Origin: Candidatus Buchananbacteria bacterium
GTDB lineage: Bacteria > Patescibacteriota > Patescibacteriia > 2-01-FULL-39-33
NCBI GenBank assembly: GCA_903907165.1
Contig: CAIVNC010000022.1
Location: 1 to 35,338, forward strand
DNA length: 35,338 nt
Reading direction: 5' to 3'
Under the pieces are notes generated by a model. The model made no database searches and was not told the origin of the DNA. It saw only the letters and a list, made by a program, of their open reading frames with translations. Below are positions 7,545-17,586 of the stretch, piece by piece (the stretch's first letter is position 1; each line of letters begins with the position of its first letter). The position numbers and the translations under genes were made by a program.

Positions 7545-8450
7545 ATGAAAAAGATGAACAAAAACATCACAAAAGTCCTATTAGTAGCCATTGCTTTAAT
7601 CTCTTTGGTCTCCGCACCAACCGTTTCAGCTGCTACTTATAAAGATTTAAAGTGGGGAAATCAAATGTATAAGGTCGTTATCGCTGGTGGAGTTACTGCC
7701 GTAAATGGCAAAACTATTTCCGTCCTAGCAACTAACGGTTCTAATTACACTGTTGATATTACCAACGCTAAAATTACCGTTAAAAAGCAAAGCTTTATTT
7801 ATGGTAGTTTAATGGTTAATGATCAAGTTACGATCAATGGCCAATTGGGCAACAACAATAATATCACTGCTAAATATTTAGATATTACTGTTAAGGTTCC
7901 GACTTATTTAACTGTCGATGGCCAAATTGTTGGTTTGACTAACGATTCAATGACCGTCTTGGCTAACGATGGCACAAACTATAATGTGCTTAAGTCTAAC
8001 GCTTCTTTGACTATTAATGGTCAGGCTGCCGACCTTTCTAAACTGAATGGTGGCGATAAGCTTACAGTTAATGGCGTTTTGGTTGGCGTTAATAAGATTT
8101 CTGCTCAATCAATCAATATTAGTATTAGTTCAGCTTCAACTCAGATTTATGGTAGAGTAATCTCCACTGATCTTGATGGTAAAAACATCTCATTGAGATG
8201 GGACAACGGAGCTGTTTATACAGTTTATGTTGGCAACGCTCAAATTCTTCTTAGTGGCAAATTAGCTGGTTTATCAGATTTGAAATCTGGCAACCAAATT
8301 AATATTACCGGTCAGTGGCTTAATGGTAGTACCTTTTTAGCTAAGACTGTTACTGGTACTCTAAACACTTCATGTTCAAATAGCTATAACCAAGGATATA
8401 GAAACCATAGAACAAATAGCACTTCCACTAATTGTGGTTGTACTCGCTAA
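7545..8450 (+). CDS. Secreted protein with DUF5666-like repeats
   Basis: 301 residues. A Lys-rich start and hydrophobic core end at SVSAA, so it is probably exported by Sec; no lipobox. The body is made of about three beta-rich repeats of the DUF5666 type, each with a pattern like 'G.V.....ktisVl..nG..Y.V.i.na.It', then 'l..gdkltInG', then an 'isA..i.i' strand. The C-terminal ~30 residues are low-complexity, rich in Ser, Thr, Asn and Arg, and contain three Cys (two of them in NCGC), possibly for disulfides. The function of DUF5666 is not known; the repeats look like OB-like small barrels. It has its own strong promoter (7412-7440), a long leader and a terminator, so it is monocistronic. No SD. 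Confidence 0.78.
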   Translation: MKKMNKNITKVLLVAIALISLVSAPTVSAATYKDLKWGNQMYKVVIAGGVTAVNGKTISVLATNGSNYTVDITNAKITVKKQSFIYGSLMVNDQVTINGQLGNNNNITAKYLDITVKVPTYLTVDGQIVGLTNDSMTVLANDGTNYNVLKSNASLTINGQAADLSKLNGGDKLTVNGVLVGVNKISAQSINISISSASTQIYGRVISTDLDGKNISLRWDNGAVYTVYVGNAQILLSGKLAGLSDLKSGNQINITGQWLNGSTFLAKTVTGTLNTSCSNSYNQGYRNHRTNSTSTNCGCTR

Positions 8451-8481
8451 GTCGGATTAAACTGATTTAGTTTTTCAAAAG

Positions 8482-8506
8482 ACAGGTCGTAAGGCCTGTT
8501 TTTTGT
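8482..8506 (+). terminator. Intrinsic terminator of the DUF5666 gene
   Basis: ACAGGTC (8482-8488), loop GTAA, GGCCTGT (8493-8499, one G-U pair), followed by a T run. Confidence 0.82.
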
Positions 8507-8519
8507 TTTGTCTTTTTCG

Positions 8520-8528
8520 TGCTAGAAT
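8520..8528 (+). promoter_or_regulatory. Extended -10 promoter (helicase gene)
   Basis: TGCTAGAAT, 34 bases before ATG 8562, directly after the upstream terminator. No clear -35. Confidence 0.5.
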
Positions 8529-8561
8529 TAAGGCTGAAATATTAGAAAATTAAAGTTTAAA

Positions 8562-10208
8562 ATGACACAAAAGGAAGCTTTGGAAATTTTGAAAATGGGC
8601 CACAATGTTTTTATAACTGGCGCGGCCGGAAGTGGTAAGACTTATTTGCTAAATGAATACGTTAAATATTTAAGATCTAACGGCGTCGGTCTGGGTATTA
8701 CGGCTTCAACGGGCATTGCTGCGACCCACATGGGAGGCGTAACTATTCACTCTTGGACCGGCATGGGAATTAAGGATAAAATCAGTGGTCACGATCTGAT
8801 GGAGCTGGCGGAAAAATCTTATCTGCGCAAAAGATTTGATGAGGCTAAGGTGTTGGTGATTGACGAAGTTTCGATGCTTCATCATTATCGTTTAGATTTA
8901 GTCGATCAAATCGCCAAGGCTATGAAGAGAAATCAAAAACCGTTTGGCGGGATGCAAGTCGTGCTTTGTGGTGATTTTTTTCAGTTACCACCAGTTAGCC
9001 GGTTCGGAGAGGATGCGGCTCTTTTTGCCTATCATTCGGAAATTTGGAAATCAATGGATTTGAAAATTTGTTATCTAGAAGAACAGCATCGTCAGAATGA
9101 TTCTGAATTTTCCAATGTTTTAAATGCTATTCGTGATAATAAAGTTGGTGATAAGGTTTTGAAAACTTTAAAGTCTAGATTTAATTCCAAGCCGACAAAA
9201 ATAGAGCCAACGAAATTATATTCTCATAATAATGATGTTGATTTTGAAAATGAAAAGGAATTGTTAAAGTTGAAAGGCGAGTTATTTGTTTATGATATGA
9301 CCGGAGCGGGCAAAAGAGGTCTGGTAGAAACTTTGGAGAAAAGTTGCTTGGCGCCAAAAATTTTGAGAATAAAAAAAGGCGCGCGAGTGATGTTTGTCAA
9401 AAATAATTTTGAAGAAGGTTATGTTAATGGCACGCTTGGCGTGGTTGAGCATTGCGATGAGAGAAACATCAAAGTAAAGATTGCCTCTGGCCGGATTATT
9501 GAGGTTAAGCCGGCGGTTTGGGTGATTGAAGAAAATGATTCTATTAAGGCGCAGATAACTCAATATCCGTTACGTCTAGCTTGGGCAATTACGGTTCACA
9601 AAAGTCAGGGCATGTCACTTGATGCGGCGGAAATAGATTTATCGCGTTCCTTTGAACGAGGCATGGGTTATGTTGCTTTGTCGCGCGTTAGAAGTTTGTC
9701 CGGTCTTTCGCTTTTGGGTTTTAATGAAATGGCCTTGCGAGTTAGTGATGAGGTTAGGGATTTTGATCAGTTGTTTAGGGAAGAATCTCATCATCACTGC
9801 GCGAATTTGAGAAAGCAAAATCACAAAGAAGTTGAACAGCTTAAGAATGATTTTTTAATTTCAGTCGGTGCTGGCAAAAAAGAGCCAAAAAAGAAAAAAG
9901 GTGATACCTATTTGGAAACAAAAAAATTACTCGATGAAGGTTTTTCCATTTTTGATATTGTGGAAACTCGTGATCTGACCATGGGAACAATTATTAGTCA
10001 CTTGGAAAAACTAAGAGAGAGAAAGCAAGAAGTTGATTGGTCATTTATTTTTAGAATTGTTGCCTCTGATCGTCTAGAAAAAATTAAAAAAGCCTTGCTT
10101 TCTGGTGGCAAAGAAGAAGGAAAATATCGCTTGGTTCCCGCGATGTCAATTTTGGGCAGCGAGTTTTCTTTTGAGGAAGTGAGGCTGGTGAGATTATTAT
10201 TGGATTAA
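8562..10208 (+). CDS. Pif1/RecD2-like SF1B helicase with C-terminal helix-turn-helix
   Basis: 548 residues. SF1 helicase motifs are in order: Walker A GAAGSGKT (20-27), TASTGIAA (48-55), Walker B VLVIDEVSML (D101-E102), GDFFQLPPVS (motif III), and, towards the C-terminus, AWAITVHKSQGMSLD and GYVALSRVRSL (motifs V-VI). This is the Pif1 family of 5'-to-3' DNA helicases that act at replication, repair and G-quadruplex sites. The C-terminal part after a Lys-rich linker (KKEPKKKKG) resembles the HTH_40/RQC-like domain: KKLLDEGFSIFDIVETRDL followed by a helical pair. That combination is common in small bacterial Pif1 proteins. No SD. It stands alone between the two GH18 genes with its own extended -10 and terminator. 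Confidence 0.9.
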   Translation: MTQKEALEILKMGHNVFITGAAGSGKTYLLNEYVKYLRSNGVGLGITASTGIAATHMGGVTIHSWTGMGIKDKISGHDLMELAEKSYLRKRFDEAKVLVIDEVSMLHHYRLDLVDQIAKAMKRNQKPFGGMQVVLCGDFFQLPPVSRFGEDAALFAYHSEIWKSMDLKICYLEEQHRQNDSEFSNVLNAIRDNKVGDKVLKTLKSRFNSKPTKIEPTKLYSHNNDVDFENEKELLKLKGELFVYDMTGAGKRGLVETLEKSCLAPKILRIKKGARVMFVKNNFEEGYVNGTLGVVEHCDERNIKVKIASGRIIEVKPAVWVIEENDSIKAQITQYPLRLAWAITVHKSQGMSLDAAEIDLSRSFERGMGYVALSRVRSLSGLSLLGFNEMALRVSDEVRDFDQLFREESHHHCANLRKQNHKEVEQLKNDFLISVGAGKKEPKKKKGDTYLETKKLLDEGFSIFDIVETRDLTMGTIISHLEKLRERKQEVDWSFIFRIVASDRLEKIKKALLSGGKEEGKYRLVPAMSILGSEFSFEEVRLVRLLLD

Positions 10209-10221
10209 AATATTTTCAAAC

Positions 10222-10251
10222 AAAAAACAGACTCAAGTGAGTCTGTTTTTT
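10222..10251. terminator. Bidirectional terminator
   Basis: A run, then ACAGACTC (10227-10234), loop AAGT, GAGTCTGT (10239-10246), T run. Shared by the helicase (+) and the second GH18 gene (-). Confidence 0.92.
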
Positions 10252-10254
10252 ATT

Positions 10255-12501
10255 TTATTGAGTGGTTAAGGTATAAGTTGTTTTGCCGTTACTTGTTGTC
10301 GGAATTAAAATTTTCTTTAAACCATTGATTTTTGTCCTAGTTGGAGTGTCGAGGTAGTAGGTGACCGTTAAACCATTTAGTTTTTGGTATTCAGTTATAG
10401 CTTTTCTAGTGGCGGCACCGAAATATGTTGTTGGCGTGTACTTGCTTAGGGCGGTTGCTGCTGAATTACCCTTGTCTTGATTAACTAAGAAAATCTGTAA
10501 AGTTTTGACATCGCTGCTTCTTTGCCCGTATTTTAGATTGCTACTAAATTGTACTGAGATATTATCGTCGTTATCGGTTGGTGGCTGATTCTGCTCGGTG
10601 GCCGTGGTAAAACTTTTATCACTTCCAATAGCTGTGCCTAAAGTATTACTAGCATAAGTTTGGTAGTGGTAAGTTGTTCCTGGAATTAAATTATGTACCA
10701 CGTAATTAAAAGCAATGGTCGTGGTAACGGCTGGTCTTTTTTGATCTATGATTCCATAGGCAGTGCTGGTGCCGAGGTAGAAACCGCTATCGGTAATGTC
10801 TAGATTGCCAGTATCAATAATTATACCATTGAGGGAAGCGCTGCTTGTACTAATATTGTCAGCATTAAATGTTTCCACTGTTGGTTCGGAAGTGTTGATA
10901 TCCAAGGGAGAAGTGGTAAAGGTCTGGTCGGTGCCATAGGCTGTTCCGGAATTATTGGAAGCATAAGCCTGATAATGGTAGGTGGTGTTAGGAAGTAAAC
11001 CAGATAGACTAGAACTAAATGTTCCAATGCCAGTAATGGTTGGGCTCTGGGGTAAATTATTGCCGTAAGAGATGGTAGTGCCATAATTAAAACCACTACG
11101 AGTAATTGTAAGATTACCATCGCTGGTTATTGCACCGTTCAAAACAACATTATTTTGGCTTATGTTGTTAGCTAGGTTAGTAATTACGGTTGGAGCAGAA
11201 GTTGGCATAGTACAAGACTGTGAAATTATTGGGTTTCCACCGGTACAGCCAGTAGGAAGCGACGTAACAACCGTTCTAGTTTGTAAACTATTTACACAGG
11301 TTGACCAGCTAGTAGAATAGGTAAACGATGTACAAGTAGTAGTTTTGCCTAGGGCTAAAGCTACGGCATTGCCGAGAGGATATTTTTGAGCATCGGTTAC
11401 GCCACTGGCATTATATTCCTGGTCGTTCATCCACATAATCCAGCCACCCAGATTATTAGACTTAATATAATTCATCTTGTCAGTCAAAGATTGAGCATCA
11501 TCATAAGTAATAAATTGGTCATTACTTGCTCCAGAATTATCAATGCTTAAATAAGGCACATCAGCCGTTGCATCCCAATGCCAATTGGGATTACTAGAAT
11601 CTAGATTGCCATAGGTAGCTTTAATCTGAGCGTAAGTTTTTTGAACTGCAGGGCCACTTCCAGCGTAGAAACTTTGTTTTGGCGCTGTTACACCGTTGGT
11701 ACAAGCTGATGTTTGACAGACGCCAGTCATAGCATCGCCGTAAAAAGCTAAACCAAAATTTAATTTACCGCTATTGCCAGTAAGGCCACCGGCTAAATAA
11801 TTAGCTTTAACTGAGTCAAATGAGACAACTCCATTATATCCATGTAGAGCAGAATTATGCCAAACATAAGGATTCCAACTTCCAAGTCCTGCCTCGTCGT
11901 AAGTCATGACACTAATCCTATCTAATTTGTTGTAGATACCAATTGTGCTAGAAGTCCAATAACGAGCATCGACAGGGGAGGTGGCCACATCAACCGTCAG
12001 CAACTTGCCAGAGCCAAGGCTATTGCGCAGACTAGTCAAAAGATTAGTCATGTCATTTTGAATAGTTGTAGAACTAAAGTCTTGAGCTTCCCAGTCAATA
12101 TCGACACCATCGTAGCCGTAAGTATTGACGTTGCTAATAATACTGCTAACGAATCCATTAAGGTTCTTCTCAATAGCTGTTTTAAAGTAATTGGTCGATG
12201 CCCCAGTCTCTACAGAGAGAAGTACTTTAACATTATTAGCATGAGCCGCAGTGATTAAAGCCGGAGCCGTACCAGCTAGATTATTGGTAGTAATGTTAAG
12301 AGTGCCATCTGAATTCGGTCTGGCAGCCACATGATTCATGTGGGTGACAGAATTCCAGTCTATATTAGAAACAGCAACTGGATTATATGGCGTATAATTG
12401 CCAACACTCCAGGTATCGGCTAGCGATATTTTTGGCGCTAGTAGAAACACACCGGCCATTAAAAAAACGATCATGGCCAAGATCGTGGATCTTTTGGGCA
12501 T
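10255..12501 (-). CDS. Secreted GH18 glycosidase with TSP1-like, two Fn3-like and peptidoglycan-binding modules
   Basis: 748 residues. Signal peptide nearly the same as in its paralogue (cleavage likely after SLA28). GH18 domain about 29-385 with DGVDIDWE intact at 131-138. Then a Cys-rich segment (about 390-430) with a 'W..C....Q.R.V....P.GC.GG.P...Q.C' pattern like a thrombospondin type-1 module, two Fn3-like modules (about 435-532 and 545-640), and a PG_binding_1-like module (about 655-735; YGQRSSDVKTLQIFL and FGAATRKAITEYQK). Unlike the paralogue it lacks the Gly linker and the C-terminal IYVIVNGQKQYIP module. Both are likely cell-surface glycan hydrolases. No SD; extended -10 promoter upstream. 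Confidence 0.88.
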   Translation of the reverse strand: MPKRSTILAMIVFLMAGVFLLAPKISLADTWSVGNYTPYNPVAVSNIDWNSVTHMNHVAARPNSDGTLNITTNNLAGTAPALITAAHANNVKVLLSVETGASTNYFKTAIEKNLNGFVSSIISNVNTYGYDGVDIDWEAQDFSSTTIQNDMTNLLTSLRNSLGSGKLLTVDVATSPVDARYWTSSTIGIYNKLDRISVMTYDEAGLGSWNPYVWHNSALHGYNGVVSFDSVKANYLAGGLTGNSGKLNFGLAFYGDAMTGVCQTSACTNGVTAPKQSFYAGSGPAVQKTYAQIKATYGNLDSSNPNWHWDATADVPYLSIDNSGASNDQFITYDDAQSLTDKMNYIKSNNLGGWIMWMNDQEYNASGVTDAQKYPLGNAVALALGKTTTCTSFTYSTSWSTCVNSLQTRTVVTSLPTGCTGGNPIISQSCTMPTSAPTVITNLANNISQNNVVLNGAITSDGNLTITRSGFNYGTTISYGNNLPQSPTITGIGTFSSSLSGLLPNTTYHYQAYASNNSGTAYGTDQTFTTSPLDINTSEPTVETFNADNISTSSASLNGIIIDTGNLDITDSGFYLGTSTAYGIIDQKRPAVTTTIAFNYVVHNLIPGTTYHYQTYASNTLGTAIGSDKSFTTATEQNQPPTDNDDNISVQFSSNLKYGQRSSDVKTLQIFLVNQDKGNSAATALSKYTPTTYFGAATRKAITEYQKLNGLTVTYYLDTPTRTKINGLKKILIPTTSNGKTTYTLTTQ

Positions 12502-12554
12502 AAATTTTAATTTTAAAACATGTTTAGTGAAGCAAAGGCGTTCACTTTAAATAT

Positions 12555-12563
12555 ATTATACCA
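12555..12563 (-). promoter_or_regulatory. Extended -10 promoter of the second GH18 gene
   Basis: On the minus strand TGGTATAAT (12563 to 12555), about 54 bases before the ATG; the -35 is weak. Confidence 0.55.
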
Positions 12564-12621
12564 TAATTTTGAAAAAAGTATTATATTTGCTATTTTATTT
12601 TTTTAATAAAAAAATAACTTT

Positions 12622-12650
12622 TTGACCTTTTTCCTTATTTGCTCTATAAT
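12622..12650 (+). promoter_or_regulatory. ATP synthase operon promoter
   Basis: TTGACC 12622-12627, 17-base spacer, TATAAT 12645-12650. The leader (~46 bases) holds a small hairpin, ACAAAC (12660-12665) with GTTTGT (12671-12676). The GGAGGTG at 12651-12657 overlaps the predicted start region and is too far from ATG 12703 to act as an SD. Confidence 0.8.
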
Positions 12651-12702
12651 GGAGGTGTCACAAACCAGCTGTTTGTCTAAAAATAGCTGATTTTAAAAAT
12701 CA

Positions 12703-12957
12703 ATGGCAGAAATAGACCAACAAAAGATTGAAAAGTCCAAGGACTCGGCCTGGTGGCAACCGGCCGTGTTTATGTTTTTGCGGTTATCGGTCTGGATTGC
12801 TGGGCCCCTTATCGTCGCGCTGTTTCTAGGAAGTTGGCTAGAGAGCCGTTATGGCTTAAAACCCTGGCTATCTCTCGCTGCCATTGGTCTAGCCTTTGTT
12901 GTTTCGATGATTGGTATCGTTCGGGTGACAATCAAGGAAATCAAGAAAATACCTTAA
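12703..12957 (+). CDS. atpI: AtpI/AtpZ-like small membrane protein
   Basis: 84 residues with two hydrophobic segments (about 23-45 and 54-76) joined by a short charged turn (ESRYGLKPW), the usual layout of the AtpZ/AtpI family (PF09527) that opens many F-ATPase operons. Known members help assemble the c-ring or provide ion and Mg2+ uptake during assembly; they are not part of the mature enzyme. It is the first gene after the operon promoter and lies 9 bases before atpB. No SD; the start is ATGG in an AT-rich context, like most genes here. Confidence 0.75.
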   Translation: MAEIDQQKIEKSKDSAWWQPAVFMFLRLSVWIAGPLIVALFLGSWLESRYGLKPWLSLAAIGLAFVVSMIGIVRVTIKEIKKIP

Positions 12958-12966
12958 TTTAATTAT

Positions 12967-14038
<1,072 letters not shown>

Positions 14039-14065
14039 TAGAATTTAGTCGTTAAATTATTTTTT

Positions 14066-14569
14066 ATGGAATCTATTGTTTCCGTTTTTCATCTTGATGT
14101 TAGGCTTTTTTTGGCTCAGGTAATTAATTTTGCCTTGGTTTTTGCCGTCTTGTATTTTTTTGCGCTCAAACCGCTGATGAAAGTCATGGCTGAGCGAACC
14201 GCCAAAATCGAAAAAGGTTTGACTGATGCTCAGGATTTTGAAAACAAGTTGGCTCAAGCAGGAGTTGATTATGATCAGAAAATCGTGGAGGCAGTTAAAG
14301 AAGCTAAAGAGATTATTAATAATGCTCAAGCTCAAGGAGAATTAAAACGTCAAGCGGAAGTTGAAAAAACCAAAGTGGAAATAAAAAATATTATCCAAGA
14401 GGAAAAAGAAAGACTAGCTCAGGAAAAAAGCGAAATGATGTTGGAAGTCAAAAAGTATGCTTCAGAATTGGTGGTTTTTTCTTTGGAAAAAGTTTTGGCG
14501 GATAACGCCACTTCATCGATTAAGGCAGAAATGATTGATGAGGCTATTAAAAAATATCAACAAAAATAA
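14066..14569 (+). CDS. atpF: ATP synthase F0 subunit b
   Basis: 167 residues. One N-terminal membrane helix (about 12-30, QVINFALVFAVLYFFALKP) is followed by a long charged helix rich in Lys, Glu, Ala and Gln, which forms the peripheral stalk that holds F1 against rotation. Normal length. The stop TAA shares its last base with the ATG of atpH (TAATG), so the pair is translationally coupled. No SD. Confidence 0.93.
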   Translation: MESIVSVFHLDVRLFLAQVINFALVFAVLYFFALKPLMKVMAERTAKIEKGLTDAQDFENKLAQAGVDYDQKIVEAVKEAKEIINNAQAQGELKRQAEVEKTKVEIKNIIQEEKERLAQEKSEMMLEVKKYASELVVFSLEKVLADNATSSIKAEMIDEAIKKYQQK

Positions 14570-14976
14570 TGAGTCTATCTGTCATACAATACGCCCAAAG
14601 TTTTTATGAAGCGACCAGAGAAGTAAAAAACGAAGACTTGGAAGAAGTGGTGGCTGAATTTGTTAAGCTTCTTGTTGCTGACAAGGCCACAACTCTAGTG
14701 CCGGAAATCATGGTTGATTTTTCTGAAATTTGGAATAAAGAAAACGGCATTGCTGAGCTTTTGATTACTTCGGCTAAGGAAATCAGTGAAACGCAAATGG
14801 CAGAACTGAAAAAGAAAGCTCTAGAATCGACTGGCGCTAAATCCGTGGTGGTTAAGAAAAATATCGATCCAGAAATATTAGGCGGACTAATCGTTAGAGT
14901 TGGCGACAGGATATTTGACGCTAGCCTGAAAGAACGCTTGGCTCAGCTTCAAAAAGCTTTGGTAAAAAAGAAATAG
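14569..14976 (+). CDS. atpH: ATP synthase F1 subunit delta
   Basis: 135 residues, somewhat shorter than the usual ~175, mainly in the N-terminal helical half. The C-terminal part is clear: [20 protein letters not shown] then [15 protein letters not shown], the family's signature. It connects the peripheral stalk to the top of F1. It starts on the atpF stop (TAATG). Between its stop and atpA lies a GC-rich palindromic box (14984-15000). Confidence 0.9.
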   Translation: MSLSVIQYAQSFYEATREVKNEDLEEVVAEFVKLLVADKATTLVPEIMVDFSEIWNKENGIAELLITSAKEISETQMAELKKKALESTGAKSVVVKKNIDPEILGGLIVRVGDRIFDASLKERLAQLQKALVKKK

Positions 14977-14983
14977 AATTGCG

Positions 14984-15000
14984 ACCGGTGCTACCGGTGG
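14984..15000. repeat. GC-rich palindromic box, copy 1
   Basis: ACCGGTGCTACCGGTGG: two ACCGGT arms around GCT, able to form a 6-bp RNA hairpin between atpH and atpA. A near copy in inverted orientation is at 17547-17562 after atpG (14 of 16 bases match). Confidence 0.5.
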
Positions 15001-15032
15001 GGAAGAATTTAGAATTTTTTAAATCAATTAGT

Positions 15033-16556
15033 ATGGCCGAAAAAAATCAAATCATCGAGCAGTTGAAAAAACAAATTGCCGACTTTAAATCCGTAACTAA
15101 AGAGCAGACAGTAGGAAAAGTGACTGAAGTCGGAGACGGCATTGTCAGAATTTCCGGTTTGGCGTCTGTCATGATGTCGGAAATGTTGGAATTCAAGGCT
15201 AAAGGTCAATCAGTTTTTGGCGTGGCTTTGAATCTTGAAGAAGACTCGGTTGGTGCCATTGTGCTTGGTGATCCAAATAGTATTAGAGAAGGCGATGAGG
15301 TGGTTTGCCTTGGTCGTATTCTCGAGGTTCCAGTAGGCGAGGCGATGGTTGGCCGCGTGGTCAACTCTCTGGGCCAGCCGGTCGATGGCAAAGATGAAGT
15401 CAAAACAGATAAATTTTATCCGATTGAAAAAGTGGCTGCTGGCGTTATTGCTCGTCAGGGTGTTGATCAGCCGGTGCAAACTGGTATCAAGGCTATCGAT
15501 GCTATGGTGCCAATCGGTCGCGGTCAACGCGAGCTAATTATCGGTGATCGTCAAATCGGTAAAACTGCTATCGCTATCGATACGATTATCAATCAGAAAG
15601 GCCAAAATTTGAAATGTGTTTATGTGGCTATCGGTCAAAAGGAATCCAAAATTGCCAGCATGATTCAAAAACTCAAAGCAGCTGGAGCGATGGAATACAC
15701 GACGATTGTTCTTGCTGGTGCTAGCGCGCCCGCTTCCATGATTTATATTGCGCCTTATGCTGGTTGTGCTATCGCGGAATATTTCATGGATAAGGGCGAA
15801 GATGTTTTGATTATCTATGATGATTTGTCCAAACATGCTGTCGCTTATCGTGAAATTTCTTTGCTTCTTCGCCGTCCACCGGGACGTGAGGCTTATCCTG
15901 GCGATGTTTTTTATCTCCATTCTCGTTTGCTGGAACGCGCTTGCCGAGTTAGCAAAGAATTTGGTGGTGGTTCGATTACTGCCTTACCAATTATTGAAAC
16001 TCAGGCCGGCGATGTCTCGGCTTACATTCCGACTAACGTCATTTCCATTACCGATGGCCAGATTTATCTCGAACCAGATTTATTTTATCAAGGTAATCGT
16101 CCAGCTGTTAACGCTGGTTTGTCCGTCTCTCGTGTCGGCAGTAGAGCCCAAATAAAAGCTATGAAAAAAGTAGCTGGCAAAATGCGTTTGGAAGCCGCTC
16201 AATATCGTGAGCTCGCTGCCTTTGCGCAATTTGGATCTGATCTTGATATTGAAACTAAATCCAAGCTTGAACGCGGTCGAAGATTGACTGAAATTTTAAA
16301 ACAAGATCAATATATGCCGCTGCCAGTGGCCAATCAAGTTTTAGTTTTCTTTGGTCTGATTGGTGGATTGTTTGACGATGTGCCGGTTGAAAAAATCAGA
16401 GAGTTTGAAGCTGGACTTCATGAATACGCCAATATGTCTGGCACTGAAACTCTAAAGAAAATTGCTGACACTGGCAATCTCGAAGCCGAAGTCGAGGAAG
16501 AACTCAAGAAAATTATCATTGATTATAAAAAGGGCGTTGATTATTTAATTAAGTAA
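15033..16556 (+). CDS. atpA: ATP synthase F1 subunit alpha
   Basis: 507 residues from ATG 15033. A TTG at 14979 opens the same frame but runs through the GC-rich hairpin box and adds 18 residues with no family match, so the ATG is chosen. N-terminal beta-barrel with [12 protein letters not shown]-loop GDRQIGKT at 171-178. The nucleotide-site loop [22 protein letters not shown] and the [15 protein letters not shown] block are typical of the regulatory alpha subunit. It forms the alpha3beta3 head with beta. No SD. It is 6 bases upstream of atpG. Confidence 0.96.
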   Translation: MAEKNQIIEQLKKQIADFKSVTKEQTVGKVTEVGDGIVRISGLASVMMSEMLEFKAKGQSVFGVALNLEEDSVGAIVLGDPNSIREGDEVVCLGRILEVPVGEAMVGRVVNSLGQPVDGKDEVKTDKFYPIEKVAAGVIARQGVDQPVQTGIKAIDAMVPIGRGQRELIIGDRQIGKTAIAIDTIINQKGQNLKCVYVAIGQKESKIASMIQKLKAAGAMEYTTIVLAGASAPASMIYIAPYAGCAIAEYFMDKGEDVLIIYDDLSKHAVAYREISLLLRRPPGREAYPGDVFYLHSRLLERACRVSKEFGGGSITALPIIETQAGDVSAYIPTNVISITDGQIYLEPDLFYQGNRPAVNAGLSVSRVGSRAQIKAMKKVAGKMRLEAAQYRELAAFAQFGSDLDIETKSKLERGRRLTEILKQDQYMPLPVANQVLVFFGLIGGLFDDVPVEKIREFEAGLHEYANMSGTETLKKIADTGNLEAEVEEELKKIIIDYKKGVDYLIK

Positions 16557-16562
16557 TTTGTC

Positions 16563-17531
16563 ATGGCCAAGACTCAAGACATCAAAAGACGGATCCGCTC
16601 CATTGGCAATACCAAAAAAGTAACCAAGGCCATGGAGATGGTTTCGGCTGCCAAAATGCGCCGAGCCGTGGAAGCCGTTCTAAAAACCAGAGCCTATGCT
16701 GATTTAAGTTGGGGCACGGTTTTGAATTTGGCAGAGTCGTTCAAGGCCAAAGGAAATTTTCATCATCCGATGTTAGCCCCCAAAGACAAACCAGTTAATC
16801 GCATTGCTGTATTTTTGATCACTTCCAATCGCGGACTGTGTGGCAGCTTTAATTCGGCCGTGACCGCTCTCGCTCATCGTTTTGCTGACAAATGGAAAAG
16901 CCAAAATCAAGATGCTACTGTTGATTTTATTCTCTTGGGCAAAAAAGGCTCGGCCATCTATCGTCATTTTCATCACGTTGTCACTTCGGATTTTGTTAAA
17001 GCTGACTTAGCTGATGGCATCAAAGAAATTGTAGCGCCAGCTCAAGAAATAACTCAAGATTTTCTGATTGGTAAATATGATAAAGTATATGTCGCTTACA
17101 CGGATTTTGTCAGCATCGCGAGGCAAGTGCCAAAAATAAAACAATTGTTGCCAATGGATTTGGAACCGGCAGATGATCATCTAGGTATCATTAATAATGA
17201 TCCAAGACTGGGAGAAAGCAAATCGGATCTGGATAAAAAACAACAGGAAAGCTTGCCTCACGGCGATGTCACTCAAGAATATATTTTTGAACCAAGTCCC
17301 GAGGCGGTGCTCGATGAAATGTTGCCCAAATTAATTCAAGTTCAATTATATCAGGCACTCCTAGAATCCAATGCTTCGGAACACAGTGCTAGAATGTCAG
17401 CCATGAATCAAGCGACCGAGGCAGCGGGGGACATGGCAGCTGAGTTGACCTTGTTTTACAACAAAGCTCGGCAGGCGAGTATCACTGCAGAAATTGCAGA
17501 GATTAGCGCGGGAGTTAGCGCGATGAAATAA
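16563..17531 (+). CDS. atpG: ATP synthase F1 subunit gamma
   Basis: 322 residues, longer than the usual ~285-290. The N-terminal rotor helix (DIKRRIRSIGNTKKVTKAME and VSAAKMR) and the C-terminal helix (SARMSAMNQATEAAGDM, then YNKARQASITAEI) are standard. SNRGLCGSFN is the conserved central segment. An extra acidic, polar stretch of about 20-25 residues sits near 200-235 (around NNDPRLGESKSDLDKKQQES), at the loop before EPSPEAVLDEML. The central shaft transmits rotation from the c-ring. No terminator is seen after it; instead a palindromic element and an antisense gene follow before atpD. Confidence 0.94.
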   Translation: MAKTQDIKRRIRSIGNTKKVTKAMEMVSAAKMRRAVEAVLKTRAYADLSWGTVLNLAESFKAKGNFHHPMLAPKDKPVNRIAVFLITSNRGLCGSFNSAVTALAHRFADKWKSQNQDATVDFILLGKKGSAIYRHFHHVVTSDFVKADLADGIKEIVAPAQEITQDFLIGKYDKVYVAYTDFVSIARQVPKIKQLLPMDLEPADDHLGIINNDPRLGESKSDLDKKQQESLPHGDVTQEYIFEPSPEAVLDEMLPKLIQVQLYQALLESNASEHSARMSAMNQATEAAGDMAAELTLFYNKARQASITAEIAEISAGVSAMK

Positions 17532-17546
17532 GGATTAAGATTTTTA

Positions 17547-17562
17547 CCACCGGCAGCGCCGG
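17547..17562. repeat. GC-rich palindromic box, copy 2
   Basis: CCACCGGCAGCGCCGG, 15 bases after atpG, matching the reverse complement of 14984-15000 at 14 of 16 positions. It is followed by a second small palindrome, GCAGTACACTGC (17565-17576). Confidence 0.5.
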
Positions 17563-17586
17563 AGGCAGTACACTGCTCGCGATTGT

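Noticed and set aside
12651-12657. GGAGGTG as SD for atpI
   Set aside because: It directly follows the -10 box and is about 45 bases from the ATG.
14979-15032. TTG start for atpA at 14979
   Set aside because: The extra 18 residues cover a GC-rich hairpin and have no match to alpha subunits.
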